From Halomontanus rarus (lineage in GTDB: Archaea > Halobacteriota > Halobacteria > Halobacteriales > Natrialbaceae), in the NCBI RefSeq assembly GCF_017357405.1, contig NZ_CP071597.1, positions 2,294,001 through 2,358,000 of the forward strand: a stretch of DNA of 64,000 nucleotides, given 5' to 3'. The position numbers and the translations under genes were made by a program. The notes under the pieces are model-generated. The model saw nothing but the letters and a program-made list of their open reading frames with translations. It did not search any database and was not told where the DNA came from. Below, piece after piece: positions 1-9,785 of this stretch; position 1 is the stretch's first letter; every line of letters begins with the position of its first letter.

Positions 1-464
1 ATCCGGACGCTGTCGGCTCGGCGATCGGAGACGTCGACGACGGTGAGCCGGTCCTCCGTCTCGCGGTCGAGAACCGCATCCCCCGGGTAGAGGGTGTGGT
101 CCTCGCAGTAGAACGGTCCCGGTGCGTCCTCGTCGACGAAGACCGACCTCTCGCAGTCGTGACAGACGACCGCGCGCCGTCCTGGTGGCGGCACCCGTCC
201 TTCGGTGATCTCGATCGCGATGCGGCGAATGTGCTTACAGCGAGCGTCCCGAAAGACGTGATCCGGACAGGTACAGCGGGCCGCGTCCATGTCGACGAGA
301 TACGTGTGTCCGGCGCCCGACTCGATCTCGTAGAGACTGTCGCCGAGTGGCAGGACGGACATCGGTTCGAGTCGCGCCCGCCGCGATCGATCGTCGAGGT
401 TCCGGTCGGCCGGCAACGAGAGCGATGCTTTCGGTGACGCGGGTGTGTTCAGTGAGTGCGTCAT
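1..464 (-). CDS. SWIM zinc-finger protein (3' end outside window)
   Basis: The reading frame opens at an ATG at 462-464 on the minus strand and runs off the left edge of the window, so the C-terminus is missing. Translation shows CTCPDH followed about ten residues later by CKH, the CxCx(n)CxH pattern of SWIM zinc fingers. A further CHDC / YCEDH cluster downstream may bind a second metal. SWIM proteins in haloarchaea are usually small DNA- or protein-binding proteins of unknown role. The N-terminus has no signal peptide or membrane segment. The specific partner cannot be deduced. Confidence 0.75.
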   Translation of the reverse strand, partial: MTHSLNTPASPKASLSLPADRNLDDRSRRARLEPMSVLPLGDSLYEIESGAGHTYLVDMDAARCTCPDHVFRDARCKHIRRIAIEITEGRVPPPGRRAVVCHDCERSVFVDEDAPGPFYCEDHTLYPGDAVLDRETEDRLTVVDVSDRRADSVR

Positions 465-670
465 GTGTGGTGTGCGATGTGCGATGTGATTCGGTAATCG
501 ATATTCGGTCGGCTATTCGGTAGAGGTAGGTGCCCAACGAACCTAACGGTCGCGCCTGCGTGATCCTGCACGGATCGAGACGCTCGAACCGCAACTCCCG
601 AACCGCGAACGACCGCTATCGATCGTCCGTTCGAAGCGCTTTTGTCCGGTCCGGAGAAAGCCGACACATA

Positions 671-946
671 ATGCTCGAGCGCGAGCGGATCATCGAAATC
701 GTCGCCGCCGTCAGTGCGGTCCTGATAATGCTGAGTACGATGTACTGGATCGGGATCACCTACAGCGACGGCAACGGCAGCGGCCTCGAGGCCGAAGGAG
801 GCGAGTTACTCGTCGGTGCGATCATCGGGTTCGTCGTTCTCATGACCATCGTCGGCGTCGCACTGGCCTACACGCTGAACGACCCCGAAGACGAACTGGA
901 AAGCGGAGACGGCGAAACGGACGTAGAGAACAAAAACGCAATCTGA
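671..946 (+). CDS. Small two-helix membrane protein
   Basis: A 91-residue protein starting at ATG 671. The frame is open further upstream, but that extension is arginine-rich and unlike haloarchaeal coding sequence, so the later ATG is preferred. Two hydrophobic stretches (about residues 7-27 and 43-66) are joined by a Gly/Glu-rich loop, and the tail after residue 70 is very acidic. This suggests a small integral membrane protein with the tail in the cytoplasm. I recognise it only as a conserved-looking haloarchaeal hypothetical. It stands alone, convergent with the primase gene. Confidence 0.7.
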   Translation: MLERERIIEIVAAVSAVLIMLSTMYWIGITYSDGNGSGLEAEGGELLVGAIIGFVVLMTIVGVALAYTLNDPEDELESGDGETDVENKNAI

Positions 947-1036
947 CCGGAGCCGGGTGTTTTCTCGACCGCTCGCGTTCTTCTTTTCGCTTCGTCCTCT
1001 CTCACTTGACACACTCACACCTACGCAGTCGCCCGC

Positions 1037-2122
1037 TCAGGCCTCACTCTCGCTCTCGCCCTCGCCTTCGGCCGCCTTGCGCCAGTCCTCGAGGTCGTCC
1101 TCGTCTTCGTCGTCCAGTCGGTTCTCGTAGTAGGCCATCGGGTGTGCGATGCGCTCGCAGAGATCGTCTTTGTTGACGCAATCGCCGTAGGACTGCATCG
1201 TCGCACACGACGGGGCCGAGTACTCCGTCGGCGAGCTATCGCCGCGGATGTGGTCGGTCTGGTAGCGGGTCATCTCCTCGCCGAAGGAGGAGTTCACCCG
1301 GTAGAGTTCGACGATCTCGTCCGTGCTCATCCCGATACTCGTCAGGAAGGCAGTGATGGCGAATCGGGAGTGGTGGGCCAGATGCTCACCTTTCTGAATA
1401 CTGTCGAGTAAGGCCTTCATACACGGCGGGAACAGATCCGGGACGACTGTGTCGATCTCGCGAGTCAGTTCCAGGTTCGCCAGCACCTCGTGGATGTCCT
1501 CGACTTCCTCCGTAAGCGCCTGCGCGATGGGGTCGGGGACGTCGAACGGCAATCCGTCCTCGACGCGCTCGCGGACGGCCTCCTGGACGAGGACGTGGAG
1601 TTCTCGCTCGTCGATCGGCACCTCGCCGTCTGCCAGCGCGCGGTTGACCAGCCGCCATTCGTCGCCCCAGCAGTCCGCCGCCAGTGGTAGGTACGTCCCG
1701 ACGTCGATCCGGTAGCCGTCCGAAACCTCGCGAACCGCGTTCTCGAGATCGAACTCCGAGAGCAACGTTTCGAGTGAGAGGCCGTCGTTGCTCGCGCTCT
1801 TGAGTTCGACCGTCTCCTCGAAGTCGCTCGTGAAGCGCTCGAAGGCGTCCTCCGCCTCGGCGCGGGCGTACTTGCGCACGAGGATTCGCTCGTTCACCAG
1901 CGAGACGAGCACGCGCGCGACGGGGTAGGAGAGCAACTCCGTGCGCGTGTCCCGGTGTGGCTCGCCCGTGTCCCCCGCCTCGAGTGCGGCTACGACCCGT
2001 TCGTGTGCGCGGTCGACGACCGCCTGGTCCTGTTCGACGACCGTGGCGAGATCGACCGTCTGAGAGGCGACGCTCTCGCGGGCGGCCTCGAGGAACGGGT
2101 AGCGAGCGTGCAGTCGCTGCAT
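1037..2122 (-). CDS. priL: DNA primase large subunit PriL
   Basis: A 361-residue protein matching the archaeal/eukaryotic primase large subunit. PriL pairs with catalytic PriS to make RNA primers for chromosome replication. Four cysteines typical of the C-terminal iron-sulfur domain are visible at about residues 234, 306, 315 and 322 (PPC, PSC, GDC and DLC contexts). The N-terminal part is helical and contains the HARYPFL segment seen at PriL N-termini. The length is normal for haloarchaea and the start is the first ATG of the frame. The tail after the Fe-S domain is a Glu/Ser/Ala-rich acidic extension. The priS gene is not adjacent. Confidence 0.93.
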   Translation of the reverse strand: MQRLHARYPFLEAARESVASQTVDLATVVEQDQAVVDRAHERVVAALEAGDTGEPHRDTRTELLSYPVARVLVSLVNERILVRKYARAEAEDAFERFTSDFEETVELKSASNDGLSLETLLSEFDLENAVREVSDGYRIDVGTYLPLAADCWGDEWRLVNRALADGEVPIDERELHVLVQEAVRERVEDGLPFDVPDPIAQALTEEVEDIHEVLANLELTREIDTVVPDLFPPCMKALLDSIQKGEHLAHHSRFAITAFLTSIGMSTDEIVELYRVNSSFGEEMTRYQTDHIRGDSSPTEYSAPSCATMQSYGDCVNKDDLCERIAHPMAYYENRLDDEDEDDLEDWRKAAEGEGESESEA

Positions 2123-2266
2123 CGCTCGGAGTATCCCGCTACTGTATGTTAAGCCCGATGGTTATATTGTGCAGATGCAGTCGAACTGACGGCTCCGTTT
2201 CACGACGCCGTCGGCACGACCGACGCCCGATTTCAAGTCCCTCCGCCCCGTTCATCGACACAGGAT

Positions 2267-3151
2267 ATGCCGTGGGCGACAAACGACGACGACGGTGTGA
2301 CGATCTACTACGAGCGCGACAGTGACGACGAAGGAGCCAGCGAGGCCGTCGTCCTCATCCAGGGCCTGGGCTACGGGCGGTGGATGTGGCGCTGGCAACG
2401 GGAGGCACTCGCGAACGAGTTCGACGTGATCGCGCCCGACAACCGCGGCACCGGCCGGTCTGACGTCGCCATCTCGGGACTCCTGCGAAAACTACCGAAG
2501 CGAGTCCGGTCGCCGCTGCTCACCGGCCGCTTTAGCTACACTATCGACGAGATGGCCGCCGACGTCGAGGCGGTCCTCGACGACGCCGGAATCCGCGAGG
2601 CCCACGTCGTCGGCGCGAGCATGGGCGGGATGATCGCCCAGCGGTACGCCCTCGAGTACACGCGCGCGAAATCGCTGACGCTTTGCTGTACGACCCACGG
2701 CGGACCCGACGCGGTCCCGCTTCCCGAAGAAACGCGTGAAACGCTCCTCGAGACGCCCGGCGGTTCGGAACGCCAACGACTCCGCCACCGGATGCGTCCC
2801 GTGTTCGACGACCGGTTTACCAATCGAAATCCGCACCTGATGGATCGTCTCATCGAGTGGCAACTCGAGCAGGACGCGAGCGAACCCGCACGCGAAGCGC
2901 AACTCGGAGCCGCCTCGACGTTCGACGTCAGCGACCGGCTCGGACGGCTCCGCGTCCCGACGTTGATCCTCCACGGAACCGACGACCGCATCGTCCCCGT
3001 CGAAAACGCGCGTCTGCTCCACGAGAGGATTCCCGACAGTCGCCTCGAGATCGTCGACGGCGGCTCGCACATGTTCTTCCTCGAGGACGCGGACATCGTG
3101 AACGACCATCTGCGGGAGTTTCTGCGAGCGGACGAACGGGTCGTTCAGTGA
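2267..3151 (+). CDS. Alpha/beta hydrolase
   Basis: A 294-residue cytosolic alpha/beta-hydrolase fold protein. The nucleophile elbow GASMGG places the catalytic serine near residue 118. HGTDDRIVP supplies the acid near 239 and GGSHMF the histidine near 268. An oxyanion-type LIQGLGYG motif lies near residue 31 and DNRGTGRSD follows near 58. These features fit the epoxide hydrolase / 3-oxoadipate enol-lactonase / esterase superfamily, and the substrate cannot be assigned from sequence. It is monocistronic, divergent from priL and convergent with the HalOD1 gene. Confidence 0.88.
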   Translation: MPWATNDDDGVTIYYERDSDDEGASEAVVLIQGLGYGRWMWRWQREALANEFDVIAPDNRGTGRSDVAISGLLRKLPKRVRSPLLTGRFSYTIDEMAADVEAVLDDAGIREAHVVGASMGGMIAQRYALEYTRAKSLTLCCTTHGGPDAVPLPEETRETLLETPGGSERQRLRHRMRPVFDDRFTNRNPHLMDRLIEWQLEQDASEPAREAQLGAASTFDVSDRLGRLRVPTLILHGTDDRIVPVENARLLHERIPDSRLEIVDGGSHMFFLEDADIVNDHLREFLRADERVVQ

Positions 3152-3253
3152 TTCGACTCTCGGGATCGGATTCGAGATCAGGATCGAATCCGAGTCCGAG
3201 TCTGAGTCCACGTCGAAATCGGAGGACAGACTCGAGTCCACAACGGCTTGCCC
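3152..3253. repeat. Hexamer-rich spacer between convergent genes
   Basis: The 102 bases between two convergent stop codons consist largely of near-repeats of GA(T/A)CxG/GAGTCC-like hexamers (for example GGATCG, GAATCC, GAGTCC). The same kind of hexamer encodes acidic linkers in several genes of this window, but here it is non-coding. It could serve as a termination region; no clear T-tract terminator is seen. Confidence 0.5.
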
Positions 3254-3598
3254 TCACTCGGAGTCGAGAGCCGTCGCCGCCGATGACGTAGTCCCATCGG
3301 GAAGAGTCTCGAGAACGACGAACCCGTCGCCGCGAACGAGGACGTCGTATCCCTCGTAAGTGAACCCCAGACGGTGTCTGGCTGGCGTCTCCGTGTGTCG
3401 AGCGTGAGCGACGAGTGTGTCAAGTGCGTCGGGTTCGACGACGTCGTACAGCGGTGACAGCGCCACGGAATCGACGCCGGAAGCCTCCGAAACGGCCAGT
3501 ACGACGGCCGCGCTCGCGTCTTCGTCCGGTTCGAACGTGGCTGTGTGGGTGGGACCGAACGCCTCTGGAGGATCGCCGGACCAGTTCGTATCAGACAT
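3254..3598 (-). CDS. HalOD1 output-domain protein
   Basis: A 114-residue single-domain protein starting at ATG 3598; a GTG two codons earlier is the alternative start. It shows HalOD1 hallmarks: a VxxAVSEASGVDSVALSPLYDVVEPDALD-like N-half (read in segments), then a (G)FTYEGYDVLVRGDGFVVL strand pair. HalOD1 is a haloarchaeal output domain of unknown biochemical activity associated with signal transduction. It lies 68 bp downstream of an HTH-10 regulator on the same strand, an arrangement repeated at 32.4-35.6 kb, so the two may act together. Confidence 0.85.
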   Translation of the reverse strand: MSDTNWSGDPPEAFGPTHTATFEPDEDASAAVVLAVSEASGVDSVALSPLYDVVEPDALDTLVAHARHTETPARHRLGFTYEGYDVLVRGDGFVVLETLPDGTTSSAATALDSE

Positions 3599-3666
3599 AG
3601 GCACACGGACGCTCGTCTCACTGGTAGCATCGATCCTGACTATGTAGTTCCTTTAAAGGGGGTCCG

Positions 3667-4512
3667 TTACTCGACCCCGACGAAGGGCTGACGTTCGGTC
3701 GCGAAGACGCGAGCGAGGACGTTCCGGTGGCCCCGACGGAGCCGTCCCGCGAACGACTGGCGGGTGATATCGAGTTCCGCCGCGAGTTCGTCGAGCGTCG
3801 CCCGACGCGGATCGTCGAAGTAACCGCGTTCGAACGCCAGTCCGAGCGCCTCGAGCTGGGGTGCCGTCAACTCGTCATCACGACCGTCCGCAGCGCCGAG
3901 GGGCAGGAGGCGAGTCAGTGAGATACTGACGCCGTTCTCGAGGCAGGTCTCGCGAAATCGCGATATATCCGCGTGATCGTCGACGCGCAGCCGGAAGGTC
4001 CAGGTACGGTTCCGACACGAGGCCGAGAGGAGCGTCACTGGCGACGCCGTGATCGCGGTCACGATGCCGTCGAGGTCGGTGCCCCAGGCGACTCGAAAGA
4101 GCAGGCCACGCTCCTGAAGGTCCTCGAGAAGTGTGAACGAGCAGGTGGATGCGGTGTCCGTGCGAGTGTGCGTATTCGTAGACGAACTCGAACTCGAACT
4201 CGAACTCGAATTCCGACCCTCCCCCTCATCTACAAGCGCACTCGCCGCCGAATCGTTGGACGACCCGGCTTTCGGATCACCCCGTTCACAACCGGTTTCT
4301 CGCCGGGCGACGATTACATCCACCCCCGACTTCTCGAGTGCACGCTCGACCGCTCGCACGGAACTGTCACGGATCCAAACGTAGGGAAACAGCGTCTCGC
4401 CCGTCGGGACGATTCGGTCGAGTTCGACCGTCGTCCCCGTCGGCAGCGCTTCGAAGGCTCGCCCGAGTGGAAACGCGTCGGTCGGAACGGAGAACTCGAC
4501 GATCAGAGCCAT
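3667..4512 (-). CDS. Bat-type HTH-10 transcriptional regulator
   Basis: About 281 residues from ATG 4512. The C-terminal 55 residues (LTAPQLEALGLAFERGYFDD... then RRATLDELAAELDI) are the bacterio-opsin-activator helix-turn-helix (HTH-10), preceded by the usual alpha/beta sensor-like region. A serine-rich insertion of about 50 residues interrupts the middle; it is encoded partly by a GAACTC hexamer tract that gives ten consecutive serines. An AT-rich element (GATTTTATAA on the minus strand, about 25 nt upstream) suggests a leaderless transcript. The target genes are unknown; the HalOD1 gene immediately downstream is the likely partner. Confidence 0.88.
   Translation of the reverse strand: MALIVEFSVPTDAFPLGRAFEALPTGTTVELDRIVPTGETLFPYVWIRDSSVRAVERALEKSGVDVIVARRETGCERGDPKAGSSNDSAASALVDEGEGRNSSSSSSSSSSTNTHTRTDTASTCSFTLLEDLQERGLLFRVAWGTDLDGIVTAITASPVTLLSASCRNRTWTFRLRVDDHADISRFRETCLENGVSISLTRLLPLGAADGRDDELTAPQLEALGLAFERGYFDDPRRATLDELAAELDITRQSFAGRLRRGHRNVLARVFATERQPFVGVE
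4184..4213. repeat. (GAACTC)n hexanucleotide microsatellite
   Basis: Five tandem hexamers (four GAACTC, then GAATTC) lie inside the HTH-10 gene. On the coding strand they read as a polyserine run. A hexamer tract preserves the frame, so length changes would only alter the linker. Confidence 0.8.
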
Positions 4513-4607
4513 CACCGGCAGTAACGATCGGTGCCATTATAAAATCACGGACAATAGACTGTGGAAAATATAACCGGGTGACGATGAACGTCGAAACGGT
4601 CGACCGA

Positions 4608-5351
4608 TCAGTCGCTCTGGATCCGCGGCGCCAGCATGTACGTTACCCGCCCCTGTCCTTCAGCGAAGCTGAAGTGCATCTTGATTGGGAACTCCTCACC
4701 GAGCTCGAGGGTGACCTCGGCGTCGGCGGGAATCGCCTTGTTCATGTCTTTGAGATAGTCGAGCGAGAACAGCGAGTGAGCCGGGCCGACCTGCAGATCG
4801 ATGAGATCCTCGAGCGTGAGCTCGAGGTGGACGTCGTCGGTGTCGCCCTCCGCGTTGACGTAGAAGAACTCGTCGGCGTCGTCGACGCCCAGCGCGATGT
4901 GGTCGCTGACCATGTCGGCGGCTTTCACCGAGCGGTTGATGTCTTTGCCCTCGAGGATGACCTCGGCGGGGAGGTCCAGGTCCGGGATGTCCGGTTCCTG
5001 TCGGATCGAGTCGGGATCGATCAACGCGAGCGTGTACTCGAGGCCGTCGATCTGGATGTGCAGTTTGCGGGTCTCTTCGTCGAGTTCGAGCTGGACGAGC
5101 TGGCCGGATTCGGCCATGCCGGCGATGTCTTCGAGTCGCGAGAGGTCGACGCCGATGAGCCCGCCGTCGGCCTCGTAGGACTCGAAGGCGGCCGCCTCGA
5201 GCGAGAGGTCGACCATCCCGACGTTCGCGGGGTCGACGGCGCGAATCTGGAGGCCGTCCTCCTCGAGATGGATCTTGCACTCGTCGACCAGAACGCTCAC
5301 CGAATCGAGCGTGCTGGAGAGCGTTTCCGCACTCACGATGGCCTTGAACAT
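4608..5351 (-). CDS. pcn: DNA polymerase sliding clamp PCNA
   Basis: A 247-residue protein beginning [11 protein letters not shown] at ATG 5351, the normal archaeal PCNA length. The open frame continues upstream but the extension is not PCNA-like. The two tandem clamp domains, the interdomain region and the acidic C-terminal beta-strands ([16 protein letters not shown]) are recognisable. PCNA forms the trimeric ring that tethers polymerases, FEN1, ligase and other enzymes to DNA. It is divergent from rlmE, with about 190 bp between the starts. Confidence 0.96.
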   Translation of the reverse strand: MFKAIVSAETLSSTLDSVSVLVDECKIHLEEDGLQIRAVDPANVGMVDLSLEAAAFESYEADGGLIGVDLSRLEDIAGMAESGQLVQLELDEETRKLHIQIDGLEYTLALIDPDSIRQEPDIPDLDLPAEVILEGKDINRSVKAADMVSDHIALGVDDADEFFYVNAEGDTDDVHLELTLEDLIDLQVGPAHSLFSLDYLKDMNKAIPADAEVTLELGEEFPIKMHFSFAEGQGRVTYMLAPRIQSD

Positions 5352-5543
5352 ATAGGTCGGGCTACGAACGGTCGGTACAAAAAGCCACCCTTTGTGGGGC
5401 GAAAGTGAACCGGCCCGAAGAATAGACGGCGTACTCGAACCCGATCGAACCGTCGCTCGAACCCGGAGCCGCTCGAGCGGTACGGCCCGGCCCGAACGAA
5501 GACCGTATACGCCTCCTGCCCGTAGCTCGACCCAATTGAATCG

Positions 5544-6398
5544 ATGTCCCGGAAAGACCACTACTACAACAAAGCGAAACAGGAGGGCTACCGGAGTCGG
5601 GCGGCCTACAAGCTCCAGCAGCTCGACGACCTCGAGAACGTCATCTCCAGTGGCGACACCGTCGTCGACCTCGGGGCCGCCCCCGGCGGCTGGCTGCAGG
5701 TCGCCGCCGAGCGCGTCGGGCCCCAGGGGAGAGTCATCGGCGTCGACCTCCAGCGGATCAAAGACCTCGAGGACGACACCCTCGCCGACCGCGTCGAGAC
5801 GATCCGCGGCGACATGACTGAAGAACGAACCCGCGAACGCGTCATCGAGGCCGCCGACGGGAAAGTCGACTGCGTGCTCTCGGACATGGCCCCGAACATG
5901 TCCGGCGAGTACTCGCTGGATCAGGCCCGTTCGCTGTACCTCGCGCGAATGGCCTTCGAGACCGCGGTCGAACTCCTCGACACCGACGGCGACTTTCTCG
6001 TGAAGGTCTTCCAGGGGCCGGACGTCGAGGACCTCCGGTCGGACGTCGAGGCGGAGTTCCAGTACGTCCGCGCCACCAGCCCGAAGGCCTCCCGTCAGGA
6101 GTCCTCCGAGATCTACTTCATCGCGAAGGGGCGACTGACCACTCCCGTCAGAGCCGGAGACGAACTCGAGGTCGAGATCGTCGACGTCGGAAACGAGGGC
6201 GACGGGATCGCCTCAGTCGATGGCTACCGGCTGTTCGTCCCCTCGACCGAGGAAGGCGAGATCGTGTCGGTCCGCGTCGAGGACGTCAAACCGCGGTTCG
6301 GGTTCGCCCAGCGGATCGACCGTGATGACGACGTCGATACGGGTGGGGAGACGAACATGAACGCGGACGCGGACACGGACACGGACACGAACGCCTGA
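5544..6398 (+). CDS. rlmE: 23S rRNA 2'-O-methyltransferase RlmE (FtsJ) with TRAM domain
   Basis: A 284-residue protein. The N-terminal about 200 residues are the FtsJ/RrmJ fold, with the SAM-binding motif [11 protein letters not shown] near residue 42 and the DMAPNMSG motif near 113. The family methylates the 2'-O of a uridine in the 23S A-loop. The C-terminal about 60 residues form a TRAM RNA-binding domain ([20 protein letters not shown]), a fusion common in archaea. The protein ends in a hexamer-encoded acidic tail ([10 protein letters not shown]). The start matches the family's [13 protein letters not shown]-terminus. Confidence 0.95.
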   Translation: MSRKDHYYNKAKQEGYRSRAAYKLQQLDDLENVISSGDTVVDLGAAPGGWLQVAAERVGPQGRVIGVDLQRIKDLEDDTLADRVETIRGDMTEERTRERVIEAADGKVDCVLSDMAPNMSGEYSLDQARSLYLARMAFETAVELLDTDGDFLVKVFQGPDVEDLRSDVEAEFQYVRATSPKASRQESSEIYFIAKGRLTTPVRAGDELEVEIVDVGNEGDGIASVDGYRLFVPSTEEGEIVSVRVEDVKPRFGFAQRIDRDDDVDTGGETNMNADADTDTDTNA

Positions 6399-6529
6399 TC
6401 GATACAGATTTCGACGGCGGACTCGAGGTGCATCGCCGTCTATTCTATCTCTATTTCGATCCCTGTCTCTGTCTCCGCCCCCGTCCCCGTCTCACCCTCT
6501 CCCATCCATCATCGTCCACGCTCGCGTGC

Positions 6530-6982
6530 TCACCCCTCGAGATCGAGATCGAACTCGCGATCGTCGGTTCGGTCGGACCGAGGCCGATCGGCGGTGGGTG
6601 AACGAGTGCGCTGCGGACTCGAGTCTCGGTTTCGGCTTCGACCCCGACTCTCCTCCCGGTTCCGACCCCCGCGACCCTGCTCGACGGCTTCGGACGACTC
6701 CATGATCCGATCGAGCCGGTGTTCGAACTCCGCCTCGTCGATTTCGCCGTTGGCGTAGCGCATCTGGAGCGTCTCGAGGGGGTCCAGTTGTGAGTCGTCC
6801 GTCGATCGGTCGGTGCGTCGCTCGGAATCGTCCTCGAAGACACCGATCTGGACGAGCAGCCAGCCGACGAAGAGGAATCCGCCGAAGACGGCCAATAGCG
6901 CCGGCGACTGACCGGCGAGGATGACCGCGAGAATAAAGCCGAGTATCGCGACGAGATCGGAATCGACGTCAGTAAACCCCAT
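6530..6982 (-). CDS. SHOCT-domain membrane protein
   Basis: A 150-residue protein. Two hydrophobic segments (about residues 9-28 and 29-48) are followed by a short helical SHOCT-like motif: DPLETLQMRYANGEIDEAEFEHRLDRI, read as a tandem of short helices. The C-terminal third is a low-complexity Arg/Ser/Asp tail. SHOCT motifs occur at the ends of many small membrane proteins and are thought to mediate oligomerisation; no enzymatic role is evident. Confidence 0.78.
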   Translation of the reverse strand: MGFTDVDSDLVAILGFILAVILAGQSPALLAVFGGFLFVGWLLVQIGVFEDDSERRTDRSTDDSQLDPLETLQMRYANGEIDEAEFEHRLDRIMESSEAVEQGRGGRNREESRGRSRNRDSSPQRTRSPTADRPRSDRTDDREFDLDLEG

Positions 6983-7086
6983 ACCGACGGTTTCGGGGGT
7001 GGGTTCGAAAACCGTTATGGTATTTCGCTAAGGTTTGGGTGGGACTCGTTCAATTGTACGTTGACCCATCTATCGATTGAGAGGCG

Positions 7087-7263
7087 CTACTCGTCGCTCT
7101 CGAGGCGGTCGTGTCGCTGGTCGATCTCGTCCAAGATATCGAGGTTCTTCCGGATCGAGGAGCGAATCGCGTCGCTGCGGTTGACGAACTTGCCGTCGTC
7201 GCCGACGTGGTCGTCGAGGTCGTCGAGCAGTTCCTGCGGGATTTCGACGCTAATCTTTGGCAT
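7087..7263 (-). CDS. CopG-type ribbon-helix-helix protein
   Basis: A 58-residue ORF, ATG 7263 to TAG 7087. The N-terminus MPKISVEIPQELLDDLDD is the beta-strand plus first helix of a ribbon-helix-helix fold, and FVNRSDAIRSSIRK is the second helix. Such proteins bind DNA as dimers and often act as metal-responsive or antitoxin-type regulators. No toxin gene is adjacent: the neighbours are the SHOCT membrane protein and the fused TatC, both on the same strand, so co-transcription with either is possible. Confidence 0.82.
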   Translation of the reverse strand: MPKISVEIPQELLDDLDDHVGDDGKFVNRSDAIRSSIRKNLDILDEIDQRHDRLESDE

Positions 7264-7358
7264 GCGGGTGCGTTCGAAGGCGGCGTTCTTAAGGGATTGG
7301 CTGTGGCTGCGGTCGCGGATCGTCTCGGTTCAGAAATCCCAACGGCCGAAGCGAGCGG

Positions 7359-9701
7359 TTACTCGGCGACCGCGTCCGTCTCGGGTTCGGGAACGGGTTC
7401 GGTGCCCCCGCCACCACCACCGAGCCGACCGCCGGCCGTGAACACGTACAGGATCGCGAGCCCCAGCAAGTAGGTGAACGCGATCGGGAACGCGAGGACG
7501 AGCATCGTCAGAATGCCCGACGGGCTGGCGAACGCAGCGAACGTGAAGATGGCGATGACGACGACCCGCCAGCGCGCGAGCATCGACCGGTAGGAGACGA
7601 GTCCGCCGACGTGGAACAGCCCCATCGTGACGATGATGTTCATCAGGAAGCCGATCCCGATCGTCGTGAAGATCACCATCCAGATGAAGTGCTTGATCCG
7701 GTAGGAGATGATCATCCCGGCGTTGATCGCGTCCGCGATCAGGTAGGAGATCACCGCGGGTGCGATCCAGAAGAACCCGAGGTAGGTTCCGAGAGCGAAC
7801 CCGCCTATCAACGAGCCGCCCCAGACGATGAACAGGCGACGGTCTCCGCGGACCAGGCCGCGCTCTTTCATCGCCGGCCAGGCGTAGTAGAGAACCATCG
7901 GCAGGACCGCGACGATCGCCGCGAGCGTGCTCACTTTCACCTCGAAGATCAGGACCTCGACGGGGTGGATCGCGATGACGAAGTCACCTTCCACGATGAG
8001 TTCCCTGAGGTCGGGGTCGCTGCTCAGATTGGCGTCGTTCAACTCGGCGAGTTGAACGAGCAAGTCCTGTGGAACGTTTGCGACGAACTGCTCGAGAACG
8101 TCCCTGAGGCCCCCGCTGTAGAGCCACATGAACGTCCCGCCCATGACGAGCATGAAGACGCCGACGATGCGAAACATCTTCGAGGTCAGACTCTGGAAGA
8201 TGAAAGCCAGGTCGTAGGCGTAGCCGCCGATGTCCTCCTCGGTGGTCTCCTCCTCGGTGAAGGAATCGAGGATGCCGGCGGCGGTACTCGAGAAGACACT
8301 GGAGTCGTCGTCACCTGCAGCTTCCCCGCCGGCGTCACCACCGGTCGTCGCGGCAGCCGCTTCAGTGGCACCGTCACCCGCGCCGTCACCGTCATTGGAC
8401 GTGGTCAACGTGTCGTAGCGGTCGAGGATCGCCTGTGCCTTCTCGCGGTCGTTGTCGTACATCGCCTTCCGGGCGTGCTCGAGGGCCTCCTCTTCTTCCA
8501 TCGCCAGGAAGGCCTGAGGCGGGACGGCCTCGATCGCGTCGGCGTCGAGGATGTCGATGTCGATCTCCTCGGGATCGCCGGTTCGGATCTGGTCGATCCG
8601 CGGGTGCACTGGCGTCTGGAGGACTTTGACCGTGTAGCCGAGCAAGACGAGGAAGCCGACGCCGAGCCCGAACAGCAGGCCGACGATGACCGGCCCGAAC
8701 GCGCCGTACTCGGCCGCCATCGTCTCGAAGGCCGTCGGCCCGCCGGGCTGGATCGACTCGGGCAGGAACGGATAGACCTCGTCCTCGAGGATGTCGAAGC
8801 CGCCGATCGAGATGAACGAGGCGGTGGCGACCCAGACGAGGGCGATCGCGCCGGCGAACTGGAGGAGTCGCTGTTTCACGAAATTCGTTCCCGTCGCGGC
8901 TTCGGCGGCGCCTTTTCGGCGGATGTTGGCCAGCACTTTCGCGAGGCCGAGGCTGAAGACGTAGAGGACGACGAGCGGGATCGCCCACATGATGAGCGTG
9001 AACGGATCCGGCGGCGAGAAGAACGCGCCGAAGACGGTGATTCCGACGACGGAGTGTCGCCAGTAGTCGACGAACGTCTCGTACGGAACGATCTCGCTGT
9101 AGGAGAGCGCACCCATGAACAGCGGCAACTGCGCTGCGAGTCCGAACGAGATCGTCAGCAGCGCCATGAACTCGGTGAACTCCGTGATCCCGAAGCTCGG
9201 TTTGACGCCGGCGCTGTCCGCGTTTCCGGCGAGGAACTCGAAGGCGAAGGGGAAGAAGACACCGTACGCGTAGACGATCCCGACGAGAAACAGCGACAGG
9301 GACGTAACGACGAAGCCGGCGATGTGGAACTTTGAGATCGGAACCGCCGATTCGAAGCCGCGTTCCTTCAGCGGTTCGCGGGCGTAGTAGAGGACGGCGG
9401 GAATCGAGATGATCGCCCCGACGATGACCCCGATTTTCGCCTGTAACAGGATCACCTCGAACGGCGTTCGGGTGATGACCTCCGTCGTCTGGGCGAGGTT
9501 GGCGTCCATCTGCGCTTTCGCCGTGGCCTTGAGGAAGTCCCAGACGTAGAGTCTGAGGGCGTAAAACGAGCCGAGAAAGCCGATGACGAAGACGATGAAG
9601 ATCTTCTGGAGATGCGTCTGTGCGCTCGAGAGAATATCGCCGATCGTTTCCCGTCCGCTATTGATCGCCTGGACGGTGTCTTCGTCAACGGCGGAGCTCA
9701 T
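7359..9701 (-). CDS. Fused double TatC translocase subunit (TatCt type)
   Basis: A 780-residue polytopic membrane protein containing two TatC-like halves. The first spans about residues 25-330, with FxxxxREPLKERGFE and LPLFMGALSYSEIVPYE. The second spans about 460-750, with YAWPAMKERGLV. A long acidic, Ala/Gly/Asp-rich cytoplasmic linker lies between them, and about 14 membrane spans are expected. TatC recognises twin-arginine signal peptides. The double form (TatCt) is characteristic of haloarchaea, which send many secreted proteins through Tat. It is divergent from the single TatC gene. Confidence 0.93.
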   Translation of the reverse strand: MSSAVDEDTVQAINSGRETIGDILSSAQTHLQKIFIVFVIGFLGSFYALRLYVWDFLKATAKAQMDANLAQTTEVITRTPFEVILLQAKIGVIVGAIISIPAVLYYAREPLKERGFESAVPISKFHIAGFVVTSLSLFLVGIVYAYGVFFPFAFEFLAGNADSAGVKPSFGITEFTEFMALLTISFGLAAQLPLFMGALSYSEIVPYETFVDYWRHSVVGITVFGAFFSPPDPFTLIMWAIPLVVLYVFSLGLAKVLANIRRKGAAEAATGTNFVKQRLLQFAGAIALVWVATASFISIGGFDILEDEVYPFLPESIQPGGPTAFETMAAEYGAFGPVIVGLLFGLGVGFLVLLGYTVKVLQTPVHPRIDQIRTGDPEEIDIDILDADAIEAVPPQAFLAMEEEEALEHARKAMYDNDREKAQAILDRYDTLTTSNDGDGAGDGATEAAAATTGGDAGGEAAGDDDSSVFSSTAAGILDSFTEEETTEEDIGGYAYDLAFIFQSLTSKMFRIVGVFMLVMGGTFMWLYSGGLRDVLEQFVANVPQDLLVQLAELNDANLSSDPDLRELIVEGDFVIAIHPVEVLIFEVKVSTLAAIVAVLPMVLYYAWPAMKERGLVRGDRRLFIVWGGSLIGGFALGTYLGFFWIAPAVISYLIADAINAGMIISYRIKHFIWMVIFTTIGIGFLMNIIVTMGLFHVGGLVSYRSMLARWRVVVIAIFTFAAFASPSGILTMLVLAFPIAFTYLLGLAILYVFTAGGRLGGGGGGTEPVPEPETDAVAE

Positions 9702-9785
9702 TCGGTGCCCGTGGGTAGCTTACATTCAGTTATCAACCTTTCGAGTGAATAGGGCACCCGAGACGCTGTGCTGTCAGTCAGTGAG

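Noticed and set aside
4184..4213. Possible CRISPR-like repeat
   Set aside because: The unit is only six bases, is tandem without spacers and lies inside a coding sequence; it is a microsatellite.
7611..9335. 574-residue open frame on the plus strand
   Set aside because: It is exactly antisense to the fused TatC gene; it is a shadow of the GC-rich third-codon bias and has no recognisable domain.
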